Shown: positions 9,187-18,301, counted from the first letter of the stretch. The stretch: DNA of 64,000 nucleotides from an uncultured Rhizobiaceae bacterium (GCA_951813045.1 CATOTF010000002.1:3162001-3226000), one strand, 5' to 3'. Program-made: numbers and translations. The notes: a model not told the origin generated them from the letters alone.

Positions 9187-9588
9187 GTGCGAATAACATT
9201 ATCACTCCTGATTACTATTTTCATGTATTCTGCAGGCGCATCTCAAGATTGGAATTGTGCCGACCCCGGTAATCTCCCACAGCAGGGCATGAATCACTGC
9301 GCATTTCTGGACTTTGAGAAAGCGGACCAACGGCTCAACGCCACATGGAAGAACGTATTTCCCAAGATAAGGGCCCACGACAGGGGTGTGGACAAACAAT
9401 GGCAGGGTTGGCCTGCGGCAACCCGAAAAGCGCAGCGGGCATGGATCACCTATCGTGACGCCCATTGTACGTCCCAACGTTTTAAATATAGAGGTGGCAC
9501 AATCGAGCCACTCATCTATCAGACTTGCCGTACAAAACTCACGAATGAGCGGATCAAACAGTTACAAAGACTTCTGGAGGACGGGTAG
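9187..9588 (+). CDS. LprI-like (DUF1311) secreted protein
   Basis: Exported protein of 133 aa starting at GTG 9187, preceded by GAGGA at a spacing of 7-8; a TTG at 9166 is less likely because it would put seven polar residues before the signal peptide. The signal peptide VRITLSLLITIFMYSAGASQ is followed by a domain with paired Cys residues (WNCADPG, MNHCAF, DAHCTSQ, YQTCRTKL) and the motif RKAQRAWITYRDAHC, typical of the DUF1311/LprI family, named after a mycobacterial lysozyme inhibitor. It ends 3 bases before the acyltransferase gene and is probably co-transcribed with it. Confidence 0.8.
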   Translation: MRITLSLLITIFMYSAGASQDWNCADPGNLPQQGMNHCAFLDFEKADQRLNATWKNVFPKIRAHDRGVDKQWQGWPAATRKAQRAWITYRDAHCTSQRFKYRGGTIEPLIYQTCRTKLTNERIKQLQRLLEDG

Positions 9589-9591
9589 TCC

Positions 9592-10389
9592 ATGAGATCG
9601 ATTATCTTTCAAACTCTTTATTGGTCCACGTCCGTCTTTGTGGCGCTTGTCGCCCTACCTTTGCTGCTTTTGCCTGGTCGGAAATACCTGATGATCTGGG
9701 TGCAGCGTTACTCCCAGATGATGGTGTACTGGATGGAGAAAATCCAAGGTATCGAAGTGGACTATCGCGGTGTCGATAACATTCCCGATGGCCCGTGTAT
9801 TATTGCGTCCAAACACCAAAGCTGGGGAGACGGTTATGCTGTTTTTGCCAAAATAAATGACCTTGCAATCGTCACAGGCGACCACTTGGAGAAGCTTCCT
9901 CTTGTCGGTACGATATTACGTAAAATGGACGCAGTTGTTGTCGATTCCTGTGGTGGTGCGCACGCTCGCGACCGGCTGGTCAATGAGGAGATTGAGCGCG
10001 CCAAAAGCAAACGCCGCAAAATCCTTATTTTCCCAGAAGGTCATCTCGCGCCCGTGGGATATCATTATCGATACCGCAAGGGTATTTTCCATATGTACAA
10101 GGCCTACAGCTGCCCGGTTGTTCCGGTGGCCACAAATCTTGGTCTGTTCTGGCCGATGGAAGACTGGACGATGAAGCCAGGCTTGGCGGTTATCGAATTT
10201 CTCGAACCCATCCCACCAGGTCTCGACAAAGACAGATTTATGGTTGAACTCGAAAATCGGATTGAAGATGCGTCACTGGCACTCCTGCCGGATGATTTCG
10301 AACTGCCTAAATACAGGGAGTTGGAATACGACAAAGCCACCGATAGCGGAATTCCTATTATTCCTGAAACGGCAACCGAAGACGCCTGA
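9592..10389 (+). CDS. 1-acyl-sn-glycerol-3-phosphate acyltransferase (PlsC family)
   Basis: Membrane-associated acyltransferase (265 aa) that would acylate lysophosphatidic acid or a related lysolipid. An N-terminal membrane segment (FVALVALPLLLLPG) precedes the catalytic motif HQSWGD (the H-x4-D box) near residue 75, and the substrate-binding block FPEGH near 147 corresponds to FPEGT of the family. Length matches PlsC. Whether this is the main PlsC of the cell or a paralogue with another acceptor cannot be told from this window. Confidence 0.88.
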   Translation: MRSIIFQTLYWSTSVFVALVALPLLLLPGRKYLMIWVQRYSQMMVYWMEKIQGIEVDYRGVDNIPDGPCIIASKHQSWGDGYAVFAKINDLAIVTGDHLEKLPLVGTILRKMDAVVVDSCGGAHARDRLVNEEIERAKSKRRKILIFPEGHLAPVGYHYRYRKGIFHMYKAYSCPVVPVATNLGLFWPMEDWTMKPGLAVIEFLEPIPPGLDKDRFMVELENRIEDASLALLPDDFELPKYRELEYDKATDSGIPIIPETATEDA

Positions 10390-10513
10390 GTAATCTCTCC
10401 TCATTAGGACTTTCTGGACACCAACCGTCCGCCTGCTTACAAAATTGCCCAAGTATGGCGCAGCCCAGCTTTCTGATTTAATCTTCTGCTTCAATCGAAG
10501 AAGGGAAAGACGG

Positions 10514-10729
10514 ATGATAACTGCAATCGACTATGTAAAAAGTGCCCGCAAGGAGCTGCAGGCCGCCCGCAGCCGTCTGATTGACGAAATATCCAACTAC
10601 CCAACCCCAATCGCCGGATGCGACGAGCAGTTCAACCACCTGTTATCAGAACGGAACAAGGTGGTCGCCGCACTACGGGCGCTGGAAGTCGAAACATTCG
10701 TGGCAACACCACGGCGGTTGGTTGCTTGA
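10514..10729 (+). CDS. Small hypothetical protein, helical
   Basis: Predicted protein of 71 aa starting at ATG 10514 behind a purine-rich stretch (GAAGGGAAAGACGG). The sequence is largely alpha-helical and charged (YVKSARKELQAARSRLIDEI; SERNKVVAALRALEVE), which suggests a small cytoplasmic helical-hairpin protein. No family could be assigned. It lies between the acyltransferase and the beta-lactamase gene. Confidence 0.6.
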   Translation: MITAIDYVKSARKELQAARSRLIDEISNYPTPIAGCDEQFNHLLSERNKVVAALRALEVETFVATPRRLVA

Positions 10730-10748
10730 AACCAAAGAGAAAATAGAC

Positions 10749-11540
10749 TTGCTTCGCATTTTAATCGCCTCACTCATTTACGGGGTCAGCTGCGTCTCCA
10801 GCGCCGCGAGTTCGGTCGAAGAGGTCAGCCTCTCAGGGTTCTTTTCAAAATACCACGCAACAGGCACGCTGGTGCTAGAACAACTGAGTACCGAAAAACG
10901 TTGGATTCATAACCCGGCTCGAGCTATTAAACCATTTATTCCAGCCTCTACTTTCAAAATACCACACACACTGATCGCTCTTGAGTTGGGCATTATCGCA
11001 AACGTCGATGAGATTATCCCGTGGGATGGAACGGTTCGAAGAATTCGTTCTTGGAACAGGTCACAGAGTTTGCGCGAAGCGATCAAAAACTCCGCTGTGC
11101 CAATATATCAAACAATTGCGCGAAAAATTGGTGTGCGGCGGATGTCTCATGAGATCGCTGCACTCGGCTATGGTAACACAAAGGTTTCCGGTTCAGTTGA
11201 TCAGTACTGGTTGGATGGACCATTACGCATATCGGCAATCCAACAGATTAATTTTCTCAAACAGCTATACCGTAGAAAGCTGCCGTTTCGCAAAGACGTG
11301 CAGGAGGATACAATCAGTGTCATAAAACGCAGCGAGGGTGAAAACTATGTACACCGTGGAAAGACGGGTTGGGAAATCGCAAGCAATCCGGCTATTGGCT
11401 GGTATATCGGATGGCATGAGTTTGAACACGATGTTGTGTTTTTCGCATTGAATATGGACATGACAATGAAGGGGCACCAAAAAGCCCGGACGTCAATCGT
11501 ACTCGATGCACTCAAATCTATTGTACCATTAGATAATTAG
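10749..11540 (+). CDS. Class D (OXA-type) beta-lactamase-like protein
   Basis: Exported protein of about 263 aa. Starts are TTG at 10749 (gives a clean signal peptide, LLRILIASLIYGVSCVSSAA) or TTG 10722; both are non-ATG and neither has a strong ribosome site. The class D motifs are all present in order: PASTFKIP (nucleophilic Ser and the Lys that is carbamylated in the family), NSAVPIYQ (S-x-V), GYGNTKV (Y-G-N) and GKTGW (K-T-G). DQYWLDGPLRISAIQQ also matches the conserved region after YGN. It is expected to hydrolyse beta-lactams in the periplasm; its true spectrum or expression is unknown. Confidence 0.87.
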   Translation: MLRILIASLIYGVSCVSSAASSVEEVSLSGFFSKYHATGTLVLEQLSTEKRWIHNPARAIKPFIPASTFKIPHTLIALELGIIANVDEIIPWDGTVRRIRSWNRSQSLREAIKNSAVPIYQTIARKIGVRRMSHEIAALGYGNTKVSGSVDQYWLDGPLRISAIQQINFLKQLYRRKLPFRKDVQEDTISVIKRSEGENYVHRGKTGWEIASNPAIGWYIGWHEFEHDVVFFALNMDMTMKGHQKARTSIVLDALKSIVPLDN

Positions 11541-11549
11541 AAACCAACC

Positions 11550-12029
11550 ATGCCCCTGTCCCAAACACGCCTCAACGTCGCTCTTTTCATCATGCGCCTT
11601 TCCATCGGCGCGTTTCTTTTTGTCTGGGCCAGTCTTAAGTTCCTGCGGCCTGAGTGGATGGTCAATGTTTTCAAAGGCTCTTATAAACAGGCTTGGGTGA
11701 CGCAGGATCACGCTTATATTGTTGGCGCGTTACAGATGCTGGTGGTTATTATATTTCTGCTGGGCCTATGGCGGACGGTGACATATCTGTTCATAACGCT
11801 TATGCACGGCACAGGCGTGATCAGCACCTTGCTGGGCGGGAATCTTCTGTTTAAAGGCGGCCTGATCAAATCGATAATTTCCTGGGAATTTGCGATAGGA
11901 TACAGCAGGTTCCCATCCAACTTACTTTGGACATCCGTCGCAACATTGGGGGCACTGGTTGCGCTGTTCATCCTGCGGCACCATGATGGCTGGACAATCG
12001 ATGGATTTAGAAAGCGCAACACCCGATGA
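11550..12029 (+). CDS. DoxX-like integral membrane protein
   Basis: Membrane protein of 159 aa with four predicted helices (LFIMRLSIGAFLFVWASLKF; YIVGALQMLVVIIFLLGLW; a third around TYLFITLMHGTGVIS; SVATLGALVALFIL). Helix number and length resemble the DoxX/SURF4-like group, but no catalytic motif is visible. It starts 9 bases after the beta-lactamase and overlaps the next gene by 4 bases (ATGA), so it is coupled to the ABM protein. Confidence 0.65.
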   Translation: MPLSQTRLNVALFIMRLSIGAFLFVWASLKFLRPEWMVNVFKGSYKQAWVTQDHAYIVGALQMLVVIIFLLGLWRTVTYLFITLMHGTGVISTLLGGNLLFKGGLIKSIISWEFAIGYSRFPSNLLWTSVATLGALVALFILRHHDGWTIDGFRKRNTR

Positions 12030-12328
12030 TCTACCTTATCGCCACCTTGAAAATTAAACCTGGGTCATTGCCGGAGTTCATTGACGCTGCAAAAACATGC
12101 ATCGACGCCACGCGGCAGGAACCGGGTTGTATTTCCTATGACCTGACGCAAAGCCAGACTGATCCAGATACGCTCTATTTCGTGGAAAACTGGGAAAATC
12201 AGGCCGCAGTTGATGCTCACTTTAATGCTCCACATTTTAAAGTGTGGCGGGAGGCTGGCAGCCCTTATTTCCTAGATCGAAAAATTGAAATCATCGAAAT
12301 TGATGCTGATAATGTGAAAGTGCTTTAG
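12026..12328 (+). CDS. ABM-domain (YgiN-like) monooxygenase
   Basis: Small cytoplasmic protein of 100 aa covering one antibiotic-biosynthesis-monooxygenase (ABM) ferredoxin-like domain. Diagnostic stretches are ATLKIKPGSLPEFIDAAKTC, EPGCISYDL and YFVENWENQAAVDAHFNAPH; the ENW and H-x-x-A-P-H features are typical of the YgiN quinol monooxygenase group. Its start overlaps the DoxX-like gene. The pairing of a DoxX-like protein with an ABM protein suggests a quinone or redox-related role, as inference only. Confidence 0.85.
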   Translation: MIYLIATLKIKPGSLPEFIDAAKTCIDATRQEPGCISYDLTQSQTDPDTLYFVENWENQAAVDAHFNAPHFKVWREAGSPYFLDRKIEIIEIDADNVKVL

Positions 12329-12350
12329 AGCGCAGTCCTTGCCGGCTGGA

Positions 12351-13733
12351 TCAGAAACAGGTCTTCCACTGATCATAAGCGGTAATAACGCAATCGCCTT
12401 CAACCACACCCGCATCGGGCGTCACAATCAAAGTCAACAATTGGTCAAACGGCTTAAACGTATCGGCAATAAAGCCGTTTATTTTACCTCGTTCCAAATC
12501 GTCGATCCGCTTGGTTAAAGTCGAAAGCTGGTTCATCGGTGCACCATTCAATCTGCCTTCCATTAACAGGAAGGTAGCATCTTGCGGTTTAGCCAATGAA
12601 CTCTCAATCCGTTGACGGTAAAAACGGCGGGCAAATGGAAACTCGATCAATCCGATACCACCCGTACGAAATTCCTCATAGGTCTCCTGAACTGCATTCA
12701 GCGCATCTTGAAGTTTCGCCGTTTCGACTTCCCCTGACATATGAAAAATACGCTGCTTTCGGGTGTAGTCATAATAACCAGCACCAAAGCCATAGGATGC
12801 ACGCAAACCGGTACGCACCGCTTTGAACAGTCGAGATTGTTGCCCATAGCCCAAAACTCCAAGCGCTGTGTTTGTCTCAAGCTCCTTGTTTCTGTTTGCC
12901 GCGGGCAGTTTCGCGAATGACAGGATCATCGATTTCGTGGCTTTCGGCGCGTGATAAATGATTGTTTTTCCAGGAATAGTCAGTTCTAAAGCCTCACTCC
13001 CGTTGGGAGGCTCTGCACCTTCAGAAGGTAAGCCCTCAAGCGCTTTATCGATAGCGGCACCAATCGCGTCAAAATTGCCGGAGCCGGTTGCAACGACTGC
13101 GACGTTCTTTCGGTCAAATGATCGTGCGTGCCAGTCTTTAATAAGACTAAGGGAGGCGGAATCAACATTAGCCGCAGGCTTGATAGACCAGAAGTTCCTG
13201 TAAGGATGATCCCCCATCAGGATTTCACGACTGAGGTTCCAGCCAATACCAAGCACGACCTTGTCACGGCCTCTACTCTGCCCTGCCAGTTTGTTTTGCT
13301 CTCGCTCAAACCAGTTCTGTGAAAGATTGGGACGTAGCAATACACTATTGGCAATAGCCGCTGCATTCGCCAGCTCGTTGTCGGGCGTCACAATAAACCC
13401 ACGAATTTCTTCAGGTTGAACAAACAGGCGAGACCCGGCATCGAGGTCTTCGAAGTCAGCAATGATCTCCTCAGGAGGCTTCCCGTCCGCGCCACCGTTG
13501 AGCATGACATCAATACCAATACGAGATACCATTTCCATACCAGCAGGAAGAGTAGCAATCCCGTTTGGCCAGGCAATTGCAACCGCAGTGCGCTTCGCAT
13601 TCTCAACCGGATAATGCCAATATTTTTGACCACCAGGCGACACCTGTTCCGTCACCTCCGTTGCGTGAGCCGACCCGCAAATCAGAAAAACCGATCCGTA
13701 TTTCACTGCTATGGCTAGTTTGTTGAGTGGCAT
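12351..13733 (-). CDS. M16 peptidase family protein lacking the zinc motif (inactive partner)
   Basis: Exported protein of 460 aa with signal peptide (KYGSVFLICGSAHAT). It has the two-domain M16 fold, but at the place of the HxxEH zinc motif it reads RIGIDVMLNGG, so it cannot bind zinc in the usual way. It lies 15 bases after the zinc-motif-bearing homologue. Bacterial M16 proteases often work as active/inactive heterodimers, so this is probably the non-catalytic subunit. A Cys pair near the C-terminus (EGDCVITAYDQWKTCF) may form a disulfide. Confidence 0.8.
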   Translation of the reverse strand: MPLNKLAIAVKYGSVFLICGSAHATEVTEQVSPGGQKYWHYPVENAKRTAVAIAWPNGIATLPAGMEMVSRIGIDVMLNGGADGKPPEEIIADFEDLDAGSRLFVQPEEIRGFIVTPDNELANAAAIANSVLLRPNLSQNWFEREQNKLAGQSRGRDKVVLGIGWNLSREILMGDHPYRNFWSIKPAANVDSASLSLIKDWHARSFDRKNVAVVATGSGNFDAIGAAIDKALEGLPSEGAEPPNGSEALELTIPGKTIIYHAPKATKSMILSFAKLPAANRNKELETNTALGVLGYGQQSRLFKAVRTGLRASYGFGAGYYDYTRKQRIFHMSGEVETAKLQDALNAVQETYEEFRTGGIGLIEFPFARRFYRQRIESSLAKPQDATFLLMEGRLNGAPMNQLSTLTKRIDDLERGKINGFIADTFKPFDQLLTLIVTPDAGVVEGDCVITAYDQWKTCF

Positions 13734-13748
13734 GTCCTCAGTTCCAAT

Positions 13749-15062
13749 TTATTGGCTCTTAATTGGTTTAAGATGGACCGCCATCCACCTGTGCGCGCCG
13801 TTCAATGAACGGATGAGTCCGTTCACTTGGTCGACCGTTACCGAATTAATTTTTTCAACGTGTTGCGAAACAGGTAGCGGATCTATTCCAAAGCTCAAAT
13901 CATTTGTCGCCAGATTGATGGTAAATCGCGCTTCATCAGATCGGCGTTCAAAGACCTTAACTTCCCGTTTTCGAACACGCTCAAGTGACTTTTTTGGTAT
14001 ACCGGCAGCCGCCAATTCATCGATTGCCAGACTTAATGCAATTTGTGCTGACGAGTGGTCATTCGACTCGTCCAACCGGCCAGAAAAGTAAAACTGCACT
14101 TGGCCCTGTCCATATTGGAAAAAGTCTGCGCCGAACTGTGAAAAGACGAACTTTTCTAATCGCAAGGGTTTTGCCAGGCCACCGTCCAAGGCTGAAACTA
14201 ACAATCTATTGGTCAGGCGCATGACCGCCAAATCGAGAGAGCGGTCGCCGGTTCCTTTCCAATTCGCAATCACTCCCATCGCCAAAGCAGGAAACGCCAC
14301 ATACCGATTTTGCAGAACCTCAGTTCTAGCGAATTCTTTCAAAACCCCGTCGGTTCGCCAAGATTGCACAAGAGTCTGTCCCGCCGGATATTTGAAAAAC
14401 CACCGTTCCACGTGTTGCAAAACTTCGGTTTCATCCAAATCCCCGGTTATCAACAAAACCATATTGGATGGATTGTAGTGCTTTCTATGAAATGAACGGG
14501 CATGCACCAGATTCAAAGACATAATCGAGTCCGGTGTGCCGATGACACTGCGTGAATAGGGATTCCCAGCCGCCAAAGTTCTCCAGATATGGTCCCAAGC
14601 TTGAGAATCCGGATTTTCCGATACGCGGAAATCATACTCGCGTACAACAACGCGTCTTTCATCCAACATGAATTTTTCATCCAATGTTGGAGGCGTTAGC
14701 AGTCGTTGTGCAAATGCAAACATACCATCCAGTTCACCCCGCGTACCAACATTGAAATAACTGGTAATGACGCCATTGACCCAAGCGTTACCACTGCGGG
14801 CGTGGTAGGGTTTGTCGTTCACTTTATCAGCATGCCAATACATGATGTGCTCGAGATAATGGGACAGACCTTCGGGGCCATCAAAGTCGGCTTCCCCCGC
14901 GACAATAACAGGGTGCACAATGATACGATCAGTGTTTGGCGTTTTGAGAAGATAAACACCCTTCAAGTTTGTTTTGTTTTGGACACGAAGAAGTTCCGCC
15001 TTTGCCGGAAGCGACACTGCGAAAAACAAACCAATTACAATAAATAAACTGAAGATTCTCAT
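13749..15062 (-). CDS. M16 family zinc metalloprotease, periplasmic
   Basis: Periplasmic zinc protease of about 437 aa. The start at 15062 gives a clean signal peptide (MRIFSLFIVIGLFFAVSLPA); an ATG 18 bases upstream is also possible. The inverted zinc motif HYLEH lies in GPEGLSHYLEHIMYW, and the third ligand Glu is in LDERRVVVREYDF about 75 residues later, as expected for the family. The R/Y region that closes the chamber is in the second domain. It is first in a two-gene operon with the inactive M16 partner. The substrate is unknown; peptide clearance is the usual role. Confidence 0.85.
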   Translation of the reverse strand: MRIFSLFIVIGLFFAVSLPAKAELLRVQNKTNLKGVYLLKTPNTDRIIVHPVIVAGEADFDGPEGLSHYLEHIMYWHADKVNDKPYHARSGNAWVNGVITSYFNVGTRGELDGMFAFAQRLLTPPTLDEKFMLDERRVVVREYDFRVSENPDSQAWDHIWRTLAAGNPYSRSVIGTPDSIMSLNLVHARSFHRKHYNPSNMVLLITGDLDETEVLQHVERWFFKYPAGQTLVQSWRTDGVLKEFARTEVLQNRYVAFPALAMGVIANWKGTGDRSLDLAVMRLTNRLLVSALDGGLAKPLRLEKFVFSQFGADFFQYGQGQVQFYFSGRLDESNDHSSAQIALSLAIDELAAAGIPKKSLERVRKREVKVFERRSDEARFTINLATNDLSFGIDPLPVSQHVEKINSVTVDQVNGLIRSLNGAHRWMAVHLKPIKSQ

Positions 15063-15239
15063 ATCATTATCGTCGCACATGGTATTAAGCAGTCAAGAAC
15101 GTTTAACAATATTAGCAGGGTTGTGAATCGCACTTGAACCGATTCATTGACAATGCGATAATCAATTTTCTTATGTGAGATTAGGAGATTAGTGTGGGGC
15201 GGCACAATTTGAATGAATTTGAATTCGATCTGACCAGCT

Positions 15240-16025
15240 ATGGGTGACGGTCAACAAGCTGCCACCTCCGCTATACGGGTCGATAATCTTCACAAGAACT
15301 TTGGTGATCTAGAGGTTCTCAAAGGGGTGGATCTTGACGCCCACGATGGGGACGTCATTTCAATTATTGGAGCATCCGGCTCCGGCAAGTCGACTTTCTT
15401 GCGGTGTATAAACCTTCTCGAATTGCCCTCTTCCGGGTCCATTTCAATTGCCGGTGAACCCATTCTGTTCAACCCCGCCAAAAAAGGAGAAATGCACCCG
15501 GCTGACCGCAAACAGATACAACGCCTGCGCACAAATCTTGGCATGGTATTCCAGAGCTTTAATTTATGGGGTCACATGACCGTTCTTCAAAACGTCATGG
15601 AAGCGCCAGTCCATGTGTTGGGACAGAGCAAAGCAGAAGCACGGGAAAAATCCGAGGCCATGCTTCACCGGGTTGGACTTTACGAAAAAAAGGATCAATA
15701 CCCAGCCTTCCTATCCGGCGGCCAGCAGCAACGCGCAGCCATTGCACGCGCACTCGCGCTCGAACCCCAAGCCATGTTATTTGACGAACCGACATCTGCT
15801 TTGGATCCGGAGCTTGTGGGAGAGGTTCTTAAAGTGATACGTGGAATTGCGGATGAAGGACGAACATTGATCCTGGTGACCCATGAAATGGCATTTGCCA
15901 AAGATGTATCCAGCAAAGTAGTTTTTCTACATCAAGGTCTTGTAGAGGAAGAAGGAACGCCGGATCAGGTGTTCAATCAGACTAAAAGCGAGCGCTGCAA
16001 GGCATTCGTAAAATCAGTTCATTAG
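15240..16025 (+). CDS. Polar-amino-acid-type ABC transporter ATPase (HisP/OccP-like)
   Basis: Cytoplasmic ATPase of 261 aa of the PAAT family. Walker A is [18 protein letters not shown], signature LSGGQQQRAAIARALA, Walker B AMLFDEPTSALDPELVGEV and H-loop LVTHEM. The insertion FNPAKKGEMHPADRKQIQRL after the Q-loop region is typical of HisP/OccP/NocP proteins. It heads an operon with a binding protein, two permeases, a PfkB kinase and an aldose epimerase. The substrate class is amino acid, opine or similar cationic or polar compound by family; the operon partners suggest a sugar moiety. Confidence 0.92.
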   Translation: MGDGQQAATSAIRVDNLHKNFGDLEVLKGVDLDAHDGDVISIIGASGSGKSTFLRCINLLELPSSGSISIAGEPILFNPAKKGEMHPADRKQIQRLRTNLGMVFQSFNLWGHMTVLQNVMEAPVHVLGQSKAEAREKSEAMLHRVGLYEKKDQYPAFLSGGQQQRAAIARALALEPQAMLFDEPTSALDPELVGEVLKVIRGIADEGRTLILVTHEMAFAKDVSSKVVFLHQGLVEEEGTPDQVFNQTKSERCKAFVKSVH

Positions 16026-16052
16026 TACAATAACACTTTGGGAGAAGTAACA

Positions 16053-16823
16053 ATGAAATCACTTAAAACAATTCTGGCTACTGCCGTGATAGCGGCTGGC
16101 CTGAGCGCGACGGCAGCAACGGCTGAAATCAAGCTTGGCCTCGATTCAGCCCCTTATCCACCATTCGCCGATGTTGATGCATCAGGTGCCCGCAAGGGCT
16201 TTGAAATTGAGCTGGGCAATGCGATCTGCAAGGCGATGAACGAGACATGCGTTTGGACACCAATCGCATGGGACGGTATTATTCCGGCGCTGAACTCCAA
16301 GAAAATCGATGCCATTTTTGCGTCCATGTCGATTACGGAAAAACGTCTGAAGGTAATTGACTTCTCAAACAAATATTACAACACACCCGCCGCGATGGTT
16401 GCGCCAAAAGACATGGCAATCGATGGTTCACCGGAAAGCGTCAAGGGCAAGATCGTCGGTGTACAGGGTTCAACCACCCATGCCGATTATGCAAAGAAAC
16501 ATCTTGGTGGCACAGCTGCGGAAGTGAAATCCTACCAGGGCTTTGACGAACATAACGCCGATTTGGCCGCCGGTCGCGTTGACGCCGTTGTTGGCGATTC
16601 ACTCGCCTTCCAGGCGTTCCTAGACAGCGATGCCGGCAGTAAATTTGAAATCAAAGGCATTTTGAACGACGAAGCCGTATTCGGTAAAGGCGTTGGTGTA
16701 GGCCTGCGCAAAGGCGACGCGCTGAAAGAAAAGTTTAACGCCGCCATCGCCAAAATCAGGGATGACGGCACCTATGATGCAATCGCAAAGAAGTATTTCT
16801 CTTTCGATATTTACGGCAAATAA
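16053..16823 (+). CDS. PAAT-type ABC transporter substrate-binding protein
   Basis: Periplasmic binding protein of 256 aa starting at ATG 16053 behind GGGAGAAG. Signal peptide KSLKTILATAVIAAGLSATA. Family 3 solute-binding features: GLDSAPYPPFADVDASG, GFEIELGNAICKAMN, ITEKRLKVIDFSNKYY (binding Arg region in the family is at the ITEKR position) and the late VGVGLRKGDALKEKFN. Closest named families are lysine/arginine/ornithine- and octopine/nopaline-binding proteins. It is followed by a strong hairpin before the permease genes. Confidence 0.92.
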   Translation: MKSLKTILATAVIAAGLSATAATAEIKLGLDSAPYPPFADVDASGARKGFEIELGNAICKAMNETCVWTPIAWDGIIPALNSKKIDAIFASMSITEKRLKVIDFSNKYYNTPAAMVAPKDMAIDGSPESVKGKIVGVQGSTTHADYAKKHLGGTAAEVKSYQGFDEHNADLAAGRVDAVVGDSLAFQAFLDSDAGSKFEIKGILNDEAVFGKGVGVGLRKGDALKEKFNAAIAKIRDDGTYDAIAKKYFSFDIYGK

Positions 16824-16834
16824 TCCGTATTAAT

Positions 16835-16864
16835 TCACCCGGCTCAACAAACTGAGCCGGGTGA
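16835..16864 (+). terminator. Intercistronic hairpin after the PAAT binding-protein gene
   Basis: Perfect 12-bp arms TCACCCGGCTCA and TGAGCCGGGTGA with loop ACAAAC, followed by TTCTATTTTG. It lies between the binding-protein gene and the first permease. The poor U tract suggests partial termination or stabilisation of the upstream message, giving more binding protein than permease. Confidence 0.65.
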
Positions 16865-16885
16865 TTCTATTTTGGGGAATACAAT

Positions 16886-17596
16886 TTGTTTGAGAGCCTG
16901 CAACTGCTCTGGATCGAAACACCCGGACGGGGCCTTTCGCTGTTAGCAGGACTGGTCAGCACGATTCAAATTGCCGTTGGGGCGTATGCACTTGGACTGA
17001 TTATCGGCCTATTTGGCGCTTTGGGGAAAATTAATGGGCCCGCTCCGCTTAAGTGGCTGCTCGAAATATACACCACACTTATCCGGGCTGTGCCCGAGCT
17101 GGTTCTCATTCTTTTACTTTATTACGCAGGCACGGCTGCATTGAATAACATGTTGGAAAGCTTTGGCTACGAAACCGCCAATATCAGCGGGCTTGTAGCG
17201 GGAATTCTGGTACTTGGTTTCGTTCAAGGTGCCTATTCAACAGAAGTTATTCGCGCTGCAATGCTGGCTGTGCCAAAAGGGCAGGTTGAAGCCGCACAAG
17301 CGTTCGGCATGTCACGCAGGCAATCCGTATTGCGTATTCTCATACCCGCAATGATACCTTTTGCTCTCCCCGGCCTTTCTAATCTTTGGTTGATTGTGAC
17401 GAAAGATACCGCCTTATTGGCGGTTGTCGGATTCTTTGAACTCGCCACAACGGTACGGGAATCCGCGGCAAGTACGCAAAAGTACCTCCTGTTCTATCTC
17501 GCGGCAGCTGCGATCTATCTTACATTGACTCTGGTATCCAACGTCATCTTCCGCCGTATCGAAAATCGATACAGGCGCGGACAGGCAGCAGTTTAG
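16886..17596 (+). CDS. PAAT-type ABC transporter permease (HisQ-like)
   Basis: Inner-membrane permease of 236 aa, starting at TTG 16886 behind GGGGAA. Five or so helices, with the EAA-type loop VPKGQVEAAQAFGMSRRQSV and the PAAT motif TLIRAVPELVLILLLYY. It pairs with the next permease to form the channel. The late segment LIVTKDTALLAVVGFFELA is typical of HisQ/OccQ. Confidence 0.9.
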   Translation: MFESLQLLWIETPGRGLSLLAGLVSTIQIAVGAYALGLIIGLFGALGKINGPAPLKWLLEIYTTLIRAVPELVLILLLYYAGTAALNNMLESFGYETANISGLVAGILVLGFVQGAYSTEVIRAAMLAVPKGQVEAAQAFGMSRRQSVLRILIPAMIPFALPGLSNLWLIVTKDTALLAVVGFFELATTVRESAASTQKYLLFYLAAAAIYLTLTLVSNVIFRRIENRYRRGQAAV

Positions 17597-17605
17597 GAGG
17601 CGGCG

Positions 17606-18301
17606 TTGGATTGGTCCTGGATACCAGAATATTCTGACCGCCTGATTTCCGGGTTTTGGCTCACACTGCAGTTGTTGCTGATGTCGGCCACCATGGGTTT
17701 TATGCTGGCGATCCCGATCGGCCTTGTTCAAAATACAGGTCCAAAATGGTTGTCGATGATCGCCCGAGGTTTTTGCACAACAATTCGCGGCACACCGCTG
17801 CTCATTCAACTCTGGCTCATTTATTACGGCGTCGGCTCCTTATTCCCCGACATTGACGGCATTCGAGAATCGTTCCTTTGGCCATATTTACGCGCCGCAT
17901 TCCCCTATGCGGTGACCGCCTTCACCCTGTCGGTCGCCGGTTACACCGGTGAAATCATGCGCGGAGCATTTGCGGGCGTCCCAAAAGGCGAGTTGGAAGC
18001 GGCACGAGCTATGGGCATGAGTCCTTTCAAGGTGTTGGTCCGCATATGGCTGCCACGCGCTGTGCAAAATGTATTTCCGACGCTCGCTGGTGAATTTGTC
18101 CTGACCCTCAAGGCAACGCCTTTGGCCGCGACAATTACTATCTATGAGCTCTTCGGCAGGAGCACGGAAATACGTCAGGACACTTTTAGGGTTTATGAAC
18201 CGTTGTTATTGGTCGCCGGTATTTACATTTTGATGACAGCTGTGATTGTTGTGATCTTCCGCTGGTTTGAAAACCGCATTCCCAAACCGAGTATTGCATG
18301 A
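17606..18301 (+). CDS. PAAT-type ABC transporter permease (HisM-like)
   Basis: Inner-membrane permease of 231 aa starting at TTG 17606, five bases after a strong AGGAGG. It shows the PAAT motif TIRGTPLLIQLWLIYYGVG and the EAA loop VPKGELEAARAMGMSPFKVL, and ends with a membrane helix and basic tail. Its stop overlaps the start of the PfkB kinase gene (ATGA), which ties transporter and kinase into one operon. Confidence 0.9.
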   Translation: MDWSWIPEYSDRLISGFWLTLQLLLMSATMGFMLAIPIGLVQNTGPKWLSMIARGFCTTIRGTPLLIQLWLIYYGVGSLFPDIDGIRESFLWPYLRAAFPYAVTAFTLSVAGYTGEIMRGAFAGVPKGELEAARAMGMSPFKVLVRIWLPRAVQNVFPTLAGEFVLTLKATPLAATITIYELFGRSTEIRQDTFRVYEPLLLVAGIYILMTAVIVVIFRWFENRIPKPSIA

